Below, in pieces: positions 25,835 to 40,285 of a stretch of DNA of 64,000 nucleotides. The stretch comes from Gorsachius magnificus (Eukaryota > Chordata > Aves > Pelecaniformes > Ardeidae): positions 17,297,821 through 17,361,820 of the forward strand of contig CM067081.1 in assembly GCA_034008185.1 (NCBI GenBank), in the 5' to 3' direction. The translations under genes and the position numbers were made by a program. A model generated the notes under the pieces. The model did no database searches, was not told the DNA's origin, and worked only from the letters and a program-made list of their open reading frames with translations. Numbering within the stretch: the first letter of the stretch is position 1; every line of letters starts with the position of its first letter.

Positions 25835-26274
25835 CTGTGGCAACAACAAATATGCACAAAATTTTTCTTAATGGTACCAGAGATGGGCTAAGGCCAAGGT
25901 CCCGTGTGAACTCTACTCATAAAGAAATATCTAGCTTTAAATTCATCAGTACTTCTGAATGCCGATGAATGGAAGCATGGAGCACACAGACAAGGATCTG
26001 GGATGCCCTAGGAGATGGAAGTTGAAGACATTTTTTATATAATTCCCCCAAACTGTCTTTCTGCAAAAACTGCTTACCCCTAGGAAAAATGTGTGGCTGA
26101 TTTTGGTCAGCCTGAAAGAGCAGGTCTGCAGAAGCACTTAAAAGCATAATTCAGATTGTTTTCCATAGGATTTTTGTGGGTTTGGTCCTTACATTCTAGG
26201 AGGTCCTTTTCAGAAATAAATATTATTTATTCCCTAGTGGCTCTTGTTGCCTATAATTTAAACACTTACATTTT

Positions 26275-27410
26275 CATAGAATCAAAAAATGGTTTGGGTT
26301 GGAAGGGACCTTTAAAGACCATCTGGTCCAACACCCCTTCCATGGGCAGGGACATCTTTCATTAGGTCAGGTTGCTCAGAGCCCCATCCAACCTGGCCTT
26401 GAACACTTCCAATGATGGGGCATCCACAACTTCTCTGGGCAACTTGTTCCAGTGTCTCACCACCCTCATTGTAACAAATTTCTTACTTATGTCCAATCTA
26501 AATCTACCATTTTCCAGTTTAAAACCATTGCCCTTTACTCTGCCACTACAGGCACAAGTGTCTCCCTATCTTTCTAATATGCCCCCTTTTATATTGAAAG
26601 GCCACAATAAGGTCTCCCCCGAGTCTTCTCTTGTCCAGGCTTAATAACTACAACTCTCTCAGCCTCTGACTCTGTTCCAGCCCTCTGATCATTTTTGTGG
26701 CCCTCCTCTGGACCCATTCCAACAGGTCCCTGTATTTCCAGTGCTGGGGACCCCAAAGCTCGATGCAGCACTCCAGATGGGGTCTCACCAGAGACCGTTA
26801 AAGGGCAGAATCACCTCCGTCGACTTGCTGGCCATGCTTCTTAGGCATCTCGGGATGCAGTTGGCTTTCTGGTCTGCAACCACACACTGTTGACCCATGT
26901 CCAATTTTTTCTCCACCAGTACACCCAAGTCCTTCTCCCCAGGCCTGCTCTCAGTCCATCGACCCCCCAGTCTATATTGATGCTGGGATTGCCCTGCCCC
27001 AGGTGCAGGACCTTGCGCTTGGCCTTCTTGAACTTCATGAGGTTTACATGTGCTCACTTCTCAAGCCTGTCAAGGTCCCTCTGGGTGGCATCCTATCCCT
27101 CTAGCAAATCAACTGCACCACTTAGCTTGGTGTCATCTGCAAACTTGCTGCAGATGCACTCAATCCCACTGCCTATGTCATCAGTGAAGATATTAAATAG
27201 TATTGGTCCCAATACGACCCTTGAGGGACACTACTCATTACTGGTTTCCATTTGGACATTGAGCCGTTGACTATAAATCTTTGGATGCAGCCATCCAGCC
27301 AATTCCTTATCCATATAACAGTTCTTCCATCAAATCCATACCTCTCCAATTTAGACACAAGAATGTTGTGGGGGAGGGTATCAAAGACCTTACAGAAATC
27401 CATGTAATTT
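26275..27410 (-). mobile_element. CR1 LINE, 5'-truncated copy with part of the RT domain
   Basis: On the minus strand this retains the RT region ([20 protein letters not shown], then [20 protein letters not shown] and SVPQGS), an FADDTKLSG catalytic box at about 27125-27146, the C-terminal ORF2 part and the 3' UTR and tail starting CATAGAATCAAAAAATGG. Frames are broken by indels, so it is a pseudogene copy. Similarity stops near 27410, upstream of the catalytic RT start, as in a 5'-truncated insertion. It belongs to the same CR1 group as the copies at 10286 and 39978 (GTRGNGFKLKQGRF type). Confidence 0.93.
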
Positions 27411-28170
27411 TTACCTTTTTGAACACGTAGAATTTGGGAGACAGAGAAAGGGACACATTAATACTGGTAATGAGACTGTGTATTATAAGCATTACTGTTT
27501 TCATTCCTCACCTTCCCCAGAGGACTGTGCTAGAAAGACTGGAGTCGTTTGCATTAAACCCATTAAAATATTTTTCCTCTGTTTTAATTAATCTCTTAAT
27601 TTACAAATGTGCACATTTTCCTTTTTAAATCTCATTTGAGAATTGTTTTTACATTTTACTCTCCTTTCCATGCCTTTTGTTGTTTTTTTCTCAAAACATG
27701 AATGGAGGAATGAACTATTTGGTAATAGTAGGTTTATTTTGAGCCTGTATGGAATCTTTACCAGTTTCAGTCCCTGAATAAGCTGGAGTTTTGTGGTGTG
27801 GACAATGGGCAGAAATATTCAAGTTTGTCATCTTTAATGGTTACAGTAGGTATTGTAGTGCTTTCTTAAAAAGAAATACTGAAGACCTGACAGGCACGTG
27901 GAAGTATTTCTCATGCATGAGTCGCACCTTGCCCTACCCCCACCAACAATGTTGTCAAAATGGATTTTTTTATCCATTCGTCATTATTACTAAACATTTT
28001 AAAGAGTGGCAGATTACTGTGCGTAACTTACGATGTTCATTGAGTCACTGGAAACTAATGTTCTGCTTTCTGAGCTCCATATTTCATCTTTCTTCTTAAG
28101 TATCAGGGGGTTTTTACATATTAGAGATTTTTCAAACAGCACTGGGAAAAGTTTCAGGGGAATGTAGTCC

Positions 28171-28257
28171 TCATGAGATAATCACACCTCCAGAGAACTG
28201 AATTTATTTGGCTACTACTCTCAATTCAAGGTGCTGTAGGATACGATTATCTCATGA
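28171..28257. repeat. Perfect 13-bp inverted repeat with 61-bp spacer
   Basis: TCATGAGATAATC (28171-28183) and its exact complement GATTATCTCATGA (28245-28257) flank 61 nt. It could be the ends of a small MITE or a chance hairpin; no target duplication is evident. Confidence 0.8.
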
Positions 28258-30695
28258 GATTTCATGCTCAGTTTTGTTAAATAGCTTATGCATTTCCCAA
28301 CACTTTTTAACAGTTTTGTATTTCTTCCTAAACTTATAACAAATAATTAGTTTGTGCTTTAAAAAGAAGATTGTTGGTGTTTATGCAAATAATGCTCATC
28401 ATGATAAATAAGGGATTTTTTGTTTGGAGTGTGGGCTATATGAAAAACTTAAAGCTACATAGGGGTGCACAAGTCTTCTAACCATGGAAATTCTTGTGGC
28501 TTCTCTTCAGGAAAGAGGGATTCTACGAAGATCTGCTAGGATGATCATCAGTATGCACAGACTGTGTCATGAGAGGAGGGTAAAAAGGCTCTTCTGTAAA
28601 TGAAAACTGATCGTTTTTCATAAATGTGTTAGGAGAGTAAAAGTAATAGAAGTGGAACTTCTTAAGCTAAAGGACAGTGTTGACGCAAAGCACTGTAGAA
28701 ATGGCAAAAAAAAAAAAGTTATTTTATATTGGAAATCAGAAGATTATTAAGCAAACGTGGAAGAAGGTTGTGGAACAGCCACCAAGTGAGCTTTCCGGAG
28801 AAAAGACTGTGAAGTCGTTTTAAAAGAGAAACTGGTGATTCTTGTCCTATGGTTAGATTTTGTGCAGGTGTTTTGTCAGGGAATGAATTTTACTTTTAGT
28901 GTTTGGAAAAGGAAATGTGTGTTCTCCTAATACGTTGTGCTTCCTAGTACAGTGTTTCTGTATCAACTTTTAAAAATAGCATATATACCCTTTTGGGGAA
29001 GATAACATAAGCAGCAGTATATAGATAGGGGACAGAGATGTTTGGTAATTTGTAAATTAATAATGGTAATTTGGGGAGTATCAAACCCACTTTTTAGCTT
29101 CAAACCTATAGTAATGATAAATACTATAGAATGCTTTGAAAAGACTATAGAGTATAAATCAACGTAAATAAGCGATCAATAAACTTCATAGTACTGATAG
29201 TACAAAATCAGAACTTTTGCTCTTTTACAATTACCAAAATTTTCTTCCCCACTCCTAGGCTTTGTATTGTCTTACTTTTGCAAATGTCAATGCCATTAAG
29301 GAAAAATCACCATTATCTAAATAGTCCAAGAAGAGTCCAAGATAAATAGAAAGCGATCCTGTTCAAATTCTCCATGAACATCTAGGATCTAATTTTGTAA
29401 ACTGAGGGTCAGTAATATTGTCTGTCTAGAAGGACCACTAAGGTAAAAGAAAGATCAGGCTGCTGAGAAGATAAAAAACAAGAACTGTCAGGATTTTATA
29501 TACTTGTCAAGAAAAAGTAAGTTTCTGAAAATGAGTCGCCTGACCCTTTCATACAGTTTGCCTCTCTGTTCCTTATTATATCTCACTGTCTGGAGGGGAG
29601 TTCTTCTGCCTGCTGTGGTCAAGTAACTCCGCTCCTTTATTAGATACACCAGTCTTTCACAGGGCTTTTAGGAAATGAATTCATTTCCCTTTGGATTTCG
29701 TCCCATCCCTGACACCTGACCAATATTTTCAGGAAGATCTTTTCTTCTCTTACTATTCCTCTGGGGTATTAAGTCTACTTGTTGGATTAAAAAGAAACCC
29801 GAGGTTTTGACCAGCAAAATGCACCAGCCTCTTGAATAAAAAAATAAACTTTTAATCAGCAAAAGCCCCTTTGAAAACCTTTCTACCTTGCTGAGTATGT
29901 ATTTTACCTGAATTGTCATATAATTGACTGAATTCCCTTGGTAGATTACTGTAAGTACTTTGGGTTTCATTGGGACTATGCATGCAAAAAAAATAATCTG
30001 CTTTTAGGTTCACATTTCTTCATGCACAGCATGCACAGGATCCACATATCCTAGTTGGACGGTGAGTGGAGTACAATGGACTGCTTGCAGGGAAATTACA
30101 GAGAGTATGCAGCAGGCATCCAGGAAGGATTGGGTCACAGGATTGGGCCCAGCTGCTTACTGATGCCAGAAACAAGCCCTCTGTGTTTATCAGATTGCAA
30201 GCAAAAGCACTAGATGAAATTCTCTGTTGAATTGTTAGAGATGAGGTAGGACTAAATAGCATAAAAAGGTTTAATTCCCTTTTCATAATTCAGCGTAGTT
30301 GAGTGTGGGCAAGAACAACAATAATAACGCTCTAGAGAATTGGAGGAGGTTTTAACCCAAAGTAATATACCTGTGCCACATAATGAGGAACAGTCACAGT
30401 TTTTATGTGATTATCATCAGTATCTTTGAACTTGATTACTTCAGGCTTTAGCTAATTCTTAATCTCAGACTTGGAGTGGCTAGGCACTTGTAACTTGGCA
30501 CTCTGTTTTCTGAAAAATGAGGAAGAAATCACTGAATGTCATTCTGAGTGTCTTTAACCCTATTGTACAGAAATAGAATGTAGGGTTATTTCCCAATCTA
30601 TTGGGCACCTTCCACACAATTTTAACCTTTTGATGTGGATGCATTGTGTTTGTTTCTTAAGTCTTTGGTTTTTGTTGAAAAGAAGCATTTAAATT

Positions 30696-30715
30696 AAAAA
30701 AAAAAAAAAAAAAAA
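30696..30715 (+). repeat. Poly(A) tract (20 nt)
   Basis: Twenty consecutive A followed by CACAAACAAAAAACC. No retrotransposon body or gene copy is recognised upstream. Confidence 0.9.
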
Positions 30716-32483
30716 CACAAACAAAAAACCAGCACCAGAAAACAGATAATCAGATGTAATGATAAGTCTGTGTATCTGGAGTTCTGTAATTCCACTGAGG
30801 TGCCTATAAATCCCTGTAAATACAATGAAGTACTCTACTGCTGCATGGATTTGGTATTCAGGGAGAGACCAAATGAAGATAACTTACAAATCCTGAAAAG
30901 GCGAAAGGAGAGAGATCAGGAAAAGAAAATCCCATGATTCTTATTTATAGGATGTGCCCACTTTATCTCCTGCTCTTTCAAATGCCTTGTTTCCTGCTAA
31001 ATTTTCTTTTCCACTTTGTTGGCCAATCCAGACATTTTGCAAACCCACAGAGTACCAATCTAGTATAAAATTTAATTTTTAAGTGTATTCAGGTATCCCA
31101 AGTGACTGACAGTACCTTTTAAGTTCATTCTTTATAAGTCATACCTTATAAGTTTATCCAATATATGTAGCTTGTACTGCAAGTTATATTGTGGAATTTG
31201 GCCTGTGACATTTATGGAACTAGCATTTGGACATGTCTGCTTTTTTCTGTAACCCATTATTAGGGTTACCGATCAAAAGCAGATTCTCAGGAGCCAGGAT
31301 GTAGATGGAAATTCTCAAGGATGATGTAGGCATTGGCACAGGCTTTCTTAACATAGGAGTGTTAGGTATTTTACCACGTTTTAAATTTACATCTTAATTG
31401 CATCAGGGCAGGATATCTGTAGCTGGCTCTGTAAAATTTTAGTTGTTATAGATCTGCAGGACAGAAAACCTTTGGAGTGCCAAAGACACAGTGTAACGGA
31501 GAAGTGTGGCTTTTAGGTAAGAATGAGCAATAAGATATGAAGAGTTATTTAAGGAACAGTGTAGCTTTCAGATTTGAGTATTACTGTCTTGCAGCATAAA
31601 GACCTTTTCTGGTACCAGTTTTGAGTGGCATGAGACCACAAGTTCAATTCCTTGTTGGTTTCGGTCGACATGCAAGCCTGGAGTGTGCCTGGAGCAAGTT
31701 ACTGTACCAACAAAGTAAGTTGCTATTCAAACTGAATGTTGAAATGTCAGTTTGCTGCAAGTTATCCTTAATAAATTCTAATATCTCCCTGGTAAATGTT
31801 TTGTAGTGTTTGTCAGCATAGTAAGGGTTTTTTTTTAAAGTTTCTTTCCTACCCAAATATTGACTATCTTGGATATTAAGTGACTGAGATCGTTCCATGT
31901 GGAAAAGGGCTTTTGCTATTGCAGTCCATCGAATATGTCATACACTTCACCCGTGTGGATCTCCTCTGCCAGGAAACAGCTAATATTGACATGCTGGCAT
32001 GCTGACAATGAGCTGTCAAGAATGTCATGAATTCTAAAGAGAAAACCCTATGCTTAGCCTATGGTAGACATGTTTGGTTGTGTTTTAAGTGTTCAGTTTG
32101 CAAATAAGGCATGTCATTTAAAAATCAAAATCTGTCACTTCGTATCTTTTGGAAATAATCATAAAACATATGCAGTAGCTTTTTAAACCTTACTTTTGAT
32201 GTGCCAGAACTGCACCATACGTGTTGTGACCATCCTGAAGTTGTGAAACTGAGTGTATATGAAAGATATACAAGAGAGAGTTGCACAGAAAAGGTGAACG
32301 TTCAGTCTACTATTTCTGGAAAAAAGTATATCAAGACAAGATTTAACATAAGGACAAAACATCAGTTCCAGTCCAGACTGTTATCTGTGATATTTATTAT
32401 CCAAATTCACCTGTAACATTTAATATGCTTTGTGACAGGATGGCAGTTTCAGTGCATAGTACTCGTCCTATGAACAAGGGTCC

Positions 32484-32506
32484 CCTGCCTGCCTGCCTGC
32501 CTGCCT
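32484..32506 (+). repeat. (CCTG)n tetranucleotide microsatellite
   Basis: Five complete CCTG units plus a partial one. Confidence 0.95.
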
Positions 32507-34929
32507 TCCAGCTGTAAAGTTTTTACCTGCATAGTGGGGTCTCATTTTTTTACCTGGTTCTTTGTTAGCTTTTACTTTAACTTTTTTTTTGTCAATTACA
32601 TTTTTCACCAGGCACAGAATTAGTTGTTGTACACTTAAAATCCAATGAATGTATTAAGCAGGTTTCGGAATTAAATGCTCTCAAATTTTAATTACATCAG
32701 ATTCCAAATATTGGACCAATTTCTTCTCCTGTTAGTAGTTCCAACTAAAGTCAATACAAATATTTTATGAGTTACGTGACAGGATTTGTCCTATTTTTTA
32801 TAAGTAATCCTAAAAGAAGCAGTATTTATAGTATTTCTCCAATTCTTATTCTATGAAAATGCAACTGAGAATATGGACCATGTAGTGACTCATCTGTAAT
32901 GTTGCAAAAGAATGACAGAAAGGAAAATGCCAAGTAAATCAGTTAAATCATTTACTCCTAAGTGTATTTGAAAAGAAACAAATATTAATATAAAGAACAA
33001 TACAAATATATGTACACATTCAAATATATGTCTAATTTGTATTATACTGGATATTTTTTATCATCATATTTTTAAAGGAATTGCGGACTATCCATGTGAA
33101 AGCAAGTTGTTTAACTTTCAGACTGATAGGTATGAAATGCTTTTTGAAATGTCTTGTTGACCTAATTAAAAATCAAAGTAGGAATAAACAACTTGCCCTA
33201 CCTCAGAGCCTATTTGGTTTCCAAAGTCGTCTTTTCTGACACTTTTTCTGCATACATACTTCGTACAGTACCTAGGACAATGAGGCCTTTGAGCACAACA
33301 TTATTTATGTAAATACAAACAATTATTCCTAGCAGGGTGCCTAAAATTTTATCCACATTCTCTGTCATAGGCTGTATTGTACAGGCCTATCTCATATTTC
33401 ATAATAGTTGTCTCAGGGTCAGAATAACCTTTTTAATCATGAAAAAATGAATTTACACCAAACTCTTTTTGCTGAAAAAGGGCTTATTCATTTAAACTAC
33501 TATGAAGATGAAAGCCAAGTGGTAAATATTAACATTTTTAGACAGAGATAAAACCTTAAAGAAATATCTATCAAGTAATTACAGCTCTTTTTCTTGCACA
33601 AATACATTCCTAAATTAAACCACTAAGATTTTTTTAAGGGTTCATTCAGCAATACACAAGTCAAGATGCTGTCATCAATAGAATGCTAAATGTAAGTAAA
33701 ACTGGTGTCTTGTAGAGTATTCTTCCATGAACAGATGTTTTATGCCCCCTTTGTTGCACTAAGGAAAAATGTCTTCTTTGTGCCTGTCACGAACAACCTC
33801 TGGAGACACTTACAACATCGTGCTTCGGAGTAGCTCTAGCCCATGGAGGCAGCCTGGCCCCAGGACAGAAGTCTCTGTGGGGGGAAACACCACACATGAG
33901 CACTTTGCTAATTCACACTCTCCTTCCAACTGCAGCAAGGTCTACATACAACTTCTCACAAGACCGTTTGGTGTAAACGTCCTGCAGTGTGTAAATATTG
34001 AGGCTGTTGTCCTCATACCATCTCCACTGTTAACAGCTCAGCAGGGAAACTCCTGCTGCTGCTTTTATCTGTGCAAACTGTCTCTCATAAAACCATCTCA
34101 TAAGAGACATAGACAAATGTCTAGTTTCTGTAATGGTGATGTTTGCTTATTTGTAATTAACTAGTCTGAGATCTGGCTCAATGATTTTGAACCTGATCTA
34201 GCGGGTAACTTTAGCAAGAGGAATGAGGTCACCCTGTCTCTCGTACCTTGGGAGATCGTATGGTGTGCATCCAGCCTAGAGCCACAGCCCAAAGCTGCCC
34301 TGTGAGCGTTCCTTCAGGGTGCCAGTAGGCATAACTTCAATACACGAGCAAAACATGATGTGCTTAAGGAATTACATGTAATTTTACAGCTGTAGCCTGG
34401 TCTCCTGGAGACATTTAATGATCCCCAGGAAAGGATCTGGGTGTGCCACCTGCTCCCTTCCACTCTGCTTCCAGAGAAAATGCCCTCAAGTACTAATTGT
34501 GGCCCACTGACCCTTTTGGAATAATGTTTCAGCCCTCAGGTTGAAAAGATGGACATCAATGCATTAAGCGGACTGGAAAATTCAAATCTACATTGTATCT
34601 CTTGAGGAAAATAAGACAGTTGAGGTAATTTATAGTGTTTAAGATGCTCTGTTATGGAATAATACTTCATCGGTCACGTTGAAAATGGTAGTGGAAGCAG
34701 AAGCCAAAACATATAAAAAAGTATTAGTGGGTAGCAGTTTTTTTCACAGTAGTTTTTGAGCAATAAGCACAGAAACAATTGTTCCAGGCGGCAATTTGTA
34801 AGAAAATTCAAGATAAATCAAATAATATTGTATACTTAGAAGGTTTATCATCTCCTATATCTTTTTCAGACATAGATTTTAATTTCCAAGTACAGCAGTG
34901 GGAACCTCAAAAAATTTGGTGAAAGCGGG

Positions 34930-34975
34930 ATTTTTCTGGGTTTACACTAATACAACTGAAATCAGGCCCTATTTA
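34930..34975. repeat. Fragment of palindrome-type old repeat
   Basis: GGTTTACACTAATACAACTG followed by AAATCAGGCCC resembles the end of the repeat type seen at 12467-12555. Only one arm is visible. Confidence 0.4.
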
Positions 34976-37900
34976 CTATTTTATTTTCAACTTAAGTTAC
35001 AGACTAAAGTGCCAAACATATATTCTAGGACTTACAAAGTATTTTATATCTATTGAGCAGTTACTGGGTTCTCACTTCTCATTCCTCTCAGATACAGAAA
35101 GTCCGTCTGTTGTATTTTTATTCTTCACCTCCGTAAGTTTTTGCAGCCAATTCCTCACATCCTCTGCAGCTTTTTTGGATATTCTTTTATAAACTATTTA
35201 GCTGCTGAAGCAAGGATTGCAATAAAAGTTTCCTACCTCTCTGATAAATATTCTGTGTACCATGCTGCACAGTAATTTTCTCTGTCTCTGCCTTGGTGAG
35301 TATTTTAGCATTGTTTTTATGCTGTGGAGCTGCAGATGGAGAGATGAAGACCAAACCACCCAGGACACTCTCAGTCCTAAGGTTCATTACACAGTGGACT
35401 CAGGGGCATCCAGTGACACATGCAGAGTCCTCTGCTTTCTGGGTGGGGGGAGAGGGTGTCTTTTTACCGCTGCTCTTCTGCATAACAGTTATGCAGATAC
35501 CAAATCATGTCTTTTGTTTCTATTCATGGAGGTGCCCTAAATGGAAATATTTAAGGAAAGTCGATTTTTATTAGGTGCTGTTTTCACTTTTTTGAAACCT
35601 TTGTCATTTTTTCTTCTGGCCAGTGCTGTGCAAAAAACTCAGTCAGGTTCATTAAGACTTGGGATGCCACCAGAGTGCACTTCTCTGAATAAACAGCTGT
35701 TCAGGGGAAGAAAAATACCCAGCTCTAAAATGAACCAAGTTCTTAAGACCATTTGCTTTCCAAATGGTCAATGCAAGTGCCATTGTATAATGAAACGTCA
35801 CAGGCACTTAACTTTTATGGAGCAGTTATTGACTGGTCACTGTGTTAATTTTCAGACATTAATGCCAAGGTCAGTTAAAACTAAGCAAAGTCCAGAGCAA
35901 CATGTATTTAATATGAGAAATTTGCCAGGATTTTATCACAATTTTCTATCCTGGTCTGGTTTCAGACAGGCCAATCACAGCTTTTAATGCCTGTATTCTT
36001 TTACCTGTTATCTTTTCATTATATCTTGCTCATTTCCATGTTTCCCACTAAATGTCAGTTCCTACAGCTGAAATTTAATTTGAATTGTTAAATATATTCA
36101 TTCTACCAGAGCTTTGAACATGAGTTTATGATTACTTCTTGGAATATAGCTTGCCTCGGTGGGACGTAATAAATTAGTCTAATCATATGGTGAGCACTTA
36201 CTTCATCCTGCGTTTGTTCCTGCTAGGAACTGAAATTGTCTCTGTAATTGTATGCAAATCCCTTCTACCAGGATAATCAAAGGAAACCTACGTGTAGCTT
36301 CCCATCCTCCACATGAGAAGCATAAAAGTAACCTAACTTCTAATTCTACTTAAATAAAAAGTTGTATCTGCATGTGTAAAATGTAGATACAAAACAGAAG
36401 AACTTAAATTAAAAGGCGTGTGAGTAGCAAACAGATGCTATGCTAATATTGCAGGCTGCTTTTAGTCCTGCTTTTTTGCATATGCACAATACTATGTTAA
36501 TAGTGTTCATGGCATTAACTCTGAGAAATAATAGTATTAGGAATTTTCATTTTAAACATGGGGGAATTTCTTCTCCCCTGAAAAGACATGAGATAGATGA
36601 TAAGAAGTTTTATGAATTGCCTTCAGAGGGTGCCTGTTTCCCTCCACTGCCTGCAGAAGGAGACTGGAGTAACCAGCTCAGACTTAGCCATCGAACTTTC
36701 GGTTGAGATAAATTCTGTAAGTGTCTTACTCCAAGGCATGTTTTATATATTGGCCATTACAATTTGCTTCTTTGAGCCCTGTGAAATATGTTAGCATCAA
36801 TTTTTTAAATGTGGACACTAGAAAGCGACTTAAGTCATGTAGTAGTCCAGTGTCCTGTATGAAGATCATATAACTCTAATCTTTCTCTTCCCTGTTTCTC
36901 TATTCAAGTATCTAGATCTTACATTAGCTGTCTTACTCACAGCTTTGCTGGAAAAGATCAGTTCTGCATATCTATGACTGTGACAGCAACGTTTGTGAAG
37001 ACACTCAGGTGAGGCAAGGTTATTAAGTGCCTTTTGCCCCATCAGTTCTTTTCAGAGGACTGGTGAGAAGAGGGAGAAGAAGGGTAGAAGGAGCTGAAAC
37101 AATCTCTATTCGTTCATTTGCCTCCTTTAAAAATTCTGTCATTTCTCTGCATGCTGTTTTGCAGAGAGTCATAAAGTATTTACAATATACGCATATGTAT
37201 TTACTTGTATGTACATGTTTGCTTGTAATGTCTTGGAGCATTTAGAAGAATTTATTAAAATGTTTTCTCACCTTTTTTTTTTCTTGGAAAATTTTGTTCT
37301 TTTTAAGAAACTCAAATTCTAAGCTGTTTTAGGATTTAGTTGAGAGTGATGCTTGCAGTCCCTCAGCTGAAGTGCCTGGGAGGTGCAGGATTATTCAATG
37401 TCAATACACTCAAATAAAAACCACATTATGAAATCTTTGGATATTTCCCAAATTGTTGCTCCTGTCCAAATAGAAAAAACCACATCTTAATTCTGGTGTA
37501 CATCAGAAAAGCAATGAATTTGTTTTAGGAACTGGAAGAAAATCATAGACCTTTAGGCTCATCTCCAAATCATTAGTTCTTTGTGGGGGAGGCAATCAAC
37601 TTTTAACAAATTTGTGGTCTGCGTGTCAGTTTAAAAGAAATAGTAAGACTTATTTCAGACTCATTTCAATCAAAAGATAACCATATTATAATCATAGCAT
37701 CCAAATTTTAATGCCTGTCTTCCCAGGGCATGTAATGTTTTTCTGAAAAAGTTACATTCTTGAGAATATAGATTTCAAAAAGATCTTAACACAACTGAAA
37801 TTTAAAATCAAAAGTAATGTGCCTGGGATCTGCAAGTAGAACTTATAGAAGGAGTAAGGTCCTATAAATTATGTGCTGTGTAGTCGCTGATAAATATGGA

Positions 37901-39977
37901 CATGACCACATGTGCATAGAGATAGAATTAAGGTTGTGACTCTCTTAAAATGAATGCTTCTTGGTGGCAAATGCCTGTGTTTAAGTCTGAAGATTGTTCT
38001 TGCATTTTTCTCTCATGTGTATTAGAAACACTGCACTAATGCCGATAGGCAGAGATTGACGGATATTTTATAGTAAAAGACTAGTTTTCTAACAAATCCC
38101 TGTAGAAAGGAGACAGAAGTTCTGACATCGAGATCCTCATTTAGTACCCACAGTCAGTTCTGTCCTAGGGCACAGGTATCTTAGACATGGACTGAGGAAG
38201 ATGCCTTGTGGGAAAAATAGTATGTGACAAAACAATTAAAGATAGCACCATAATACATTAATTAGAATACATTAGGGTACTACTAATTTTAAGATATACC
38301 AGCTCTTGAGTGCTTTAGTTTGCAGTCTTAGTTTTCTTTGACATGGTTCTTTTGGATGTTGTTTACACAAAGGTCTACGTACAATTATATACCATCACAG
38401 GGCAAACAAAATCCTATTAAATTGAGACTAGAGAGGTAAGTTGTTGGGAAGCTAGCAATTTCTAGAAAATAGCTTTGCATCAATTAAGATATTGTGTAAG
38501 AAAGATAATTTATTAGTATCAATGTTACAGACTATAGGTTTTAGTGAAATGAAGAATTTTGAATTTAAGGCATTGCGCTAAAGAAAAGTTTAAGCTATAA
38601 TGTGTAAAAGCAACAAATATTTACAACTAAGCTGGATATTTTTCAAATTAATAGTAATAATGGAAGAACAGAGAAAAAAGATAATAAGTTAAATATTTGA
38701 ACATGCTGTATTTTCTTCTGAAATAAGTTCTTTTCCTGTTTTCTCTCTTTTTTTTTAAAATACATGTTAGCCCTAATAATAGACCCAAGATGATATATCA
38801 GATAACTGGATATTCAGAGAGACTATGTAGCCTCTATAGTTACTTTAAAATACTGGTTTGACAGAGAGTAAGCCTAGCATCTGCTTTTTTTATTTCTTTT
38901 TTTTTTTTTTCCACTCAGTGGTTTAATTGCTGGGGTTTTAAGGTAATAGTTCATGAGGTTCTCTGTACAGTGTAATCACATACAGTTTTTGATTTAATTT
39001 CAAAGGTCTGTAGTAATTTGCTAAAATTTGCTAAGAATGTGGCTTCAATGTTGCTTGTAAATTTCAGAGGAGCCAAAGACTTCTCACCTGAGCCAGTCTG
39101 AGCTTGAACCCTTTGGCATAGCTAAATAATAGATAAATAAAAGCAAAGAAAATAGAAAATGCTAACATACATAAATGTACTTTTGGCATATATGTGTAAG
39201 TGTGCTTGGATGTATTAATCACTATGCATGGTTGTCATAAGACTTTGACATTATTTTGAAGGCATTTAGTGAGGTGGGGAGGGTAATGGTATCTGAGAAC
39301 TATGAAAGCATGAGCAAAACTATCAGACTACCTTCAAAACCAGGGCTTTTCTTCAGTCCCTCTCAAGTTTCTGCTCATCTTTATCACTTGGCATTTTGAT
39401 GAGACACCTTTACAGTGTATTTCATGTGAAGGTTGCAGACTCTGAAATGCAAAGAAGGGGAAATCTTGCTGCAGAATGGGTGTAGTGTAAATGGGACCCA
39501 ACATAGCCTGAATCTTTGATCATGAATTCCCATTGTGGAATAAGCCAAACCTCCTCCCATACGCTCACTGAAAGCACATAACCTACATGCCGTTGTTCCA
39601 CTTAAGATTTTTTTTTATTTAAAAAAAGGTCATGGTTGCAATATATTGACAGCATTTGCTTGTAGCTTTATGTCCTCCTCAGGAAAGAAGGATTATTAAA
39701 TACTGCAGATGAAGTTGCACAGGTACCAGTCTCTACAGGATTAAGAGAGAGAAGGACAGAAAGTCTGGCCATAAACCACTGCTAGAACTTGTTTTGGAGA
39801 TGTCTGACAACACTGAGAAAATATTCAAGGTCATAAATCTTAGGGAGGCGAGAAACATAAACTCGGATGATAAAGGTGATTTTCTTTATCATCAAATATT
39901 CTGAAATCTTTGTAACAAAATAGCAACAGAGGAGATGGTTAAACTGGATCCATTATTTCCTCAGTTTTGTTTCAGAA

Positions 39978-40285
39978 CCATCTGTAATAAAACTGGGGAC
40001 AGACTTTTACTAAGGCCTGTTGAGATAGGACAAGGGGTAATGGTTTTAAACTAAAAGAGGGTAGATTTAGACCAGATATAAGAAAGAAATATTTTACAGT
40101 GAGGGTGGTGAAACACTGGAACAGGTTGCCCAGAGATGCCCCATCCCTGGAAACATTCAAGGTGAGGCTGGACGGGGCTCTGAGCAATCTGATGTAGTTG
40201 AAGATGTCCTTTCTCATTGCAGGGGGGCTTGGACTAGATTACCTTTAAAAGTCCCTTCCAACCCAAACTATTTTATGATTCCATA
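39978..40285 (+). mobile_element. CR1 LINE, 3' end (5'-truncated)
   Basis: It runs from CTGTAATAAAACTGGGGACA through GATAGGACAAGGGGTAATGG, TTTAAACTAAAAGAGGGTAG and GGTGGTGAAACACTGGAACA to TTCCAACCCAAACTATTTTA and a TATGATTCCAT tail. It encodes the end of ORF2 (GNGFKLKEGRF-like and HWNRLPRDAPSLE-like) with short deletions. It belongs to the same CR1 group as the copies at 10286 and 26275. Confidence 0.93.

Larger units (their letters stand above)
27411..39977. other. Intronic DNA without recognised genes
   Basis: About 12.5 kb with no supported exon. It contains a 13-bp inverted repeat (28171-28257), a 20-nt poly(A) (30696-30715), a (CCTG)n microsatellite (32484-32506) and a fragment of a palindrome-type repeat (34930-34975). 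Open frames of 131 codons (33769-34164 +) and 148 codons (35541-35987 +) show no known domain or splice context. Confidence 0.7.

Noticed and set aside
33769..34164. 131-codon open frame on the plus strand
   Set aside because: No family resemblance, no initiation or splice context, and a low-complexity cysteine/serine composition; probably chance.
35541..35987. 148-codon open frame on the plus strand
   Set aside because: No domain recognised and no repeat or exon signals; treated as intronic noise.
37541..37580. Possible CR1 tail (AATCATAGACC...)
   Set aside because: Only a short resemblance to the tail and no following CR1 3' UTR blocks.
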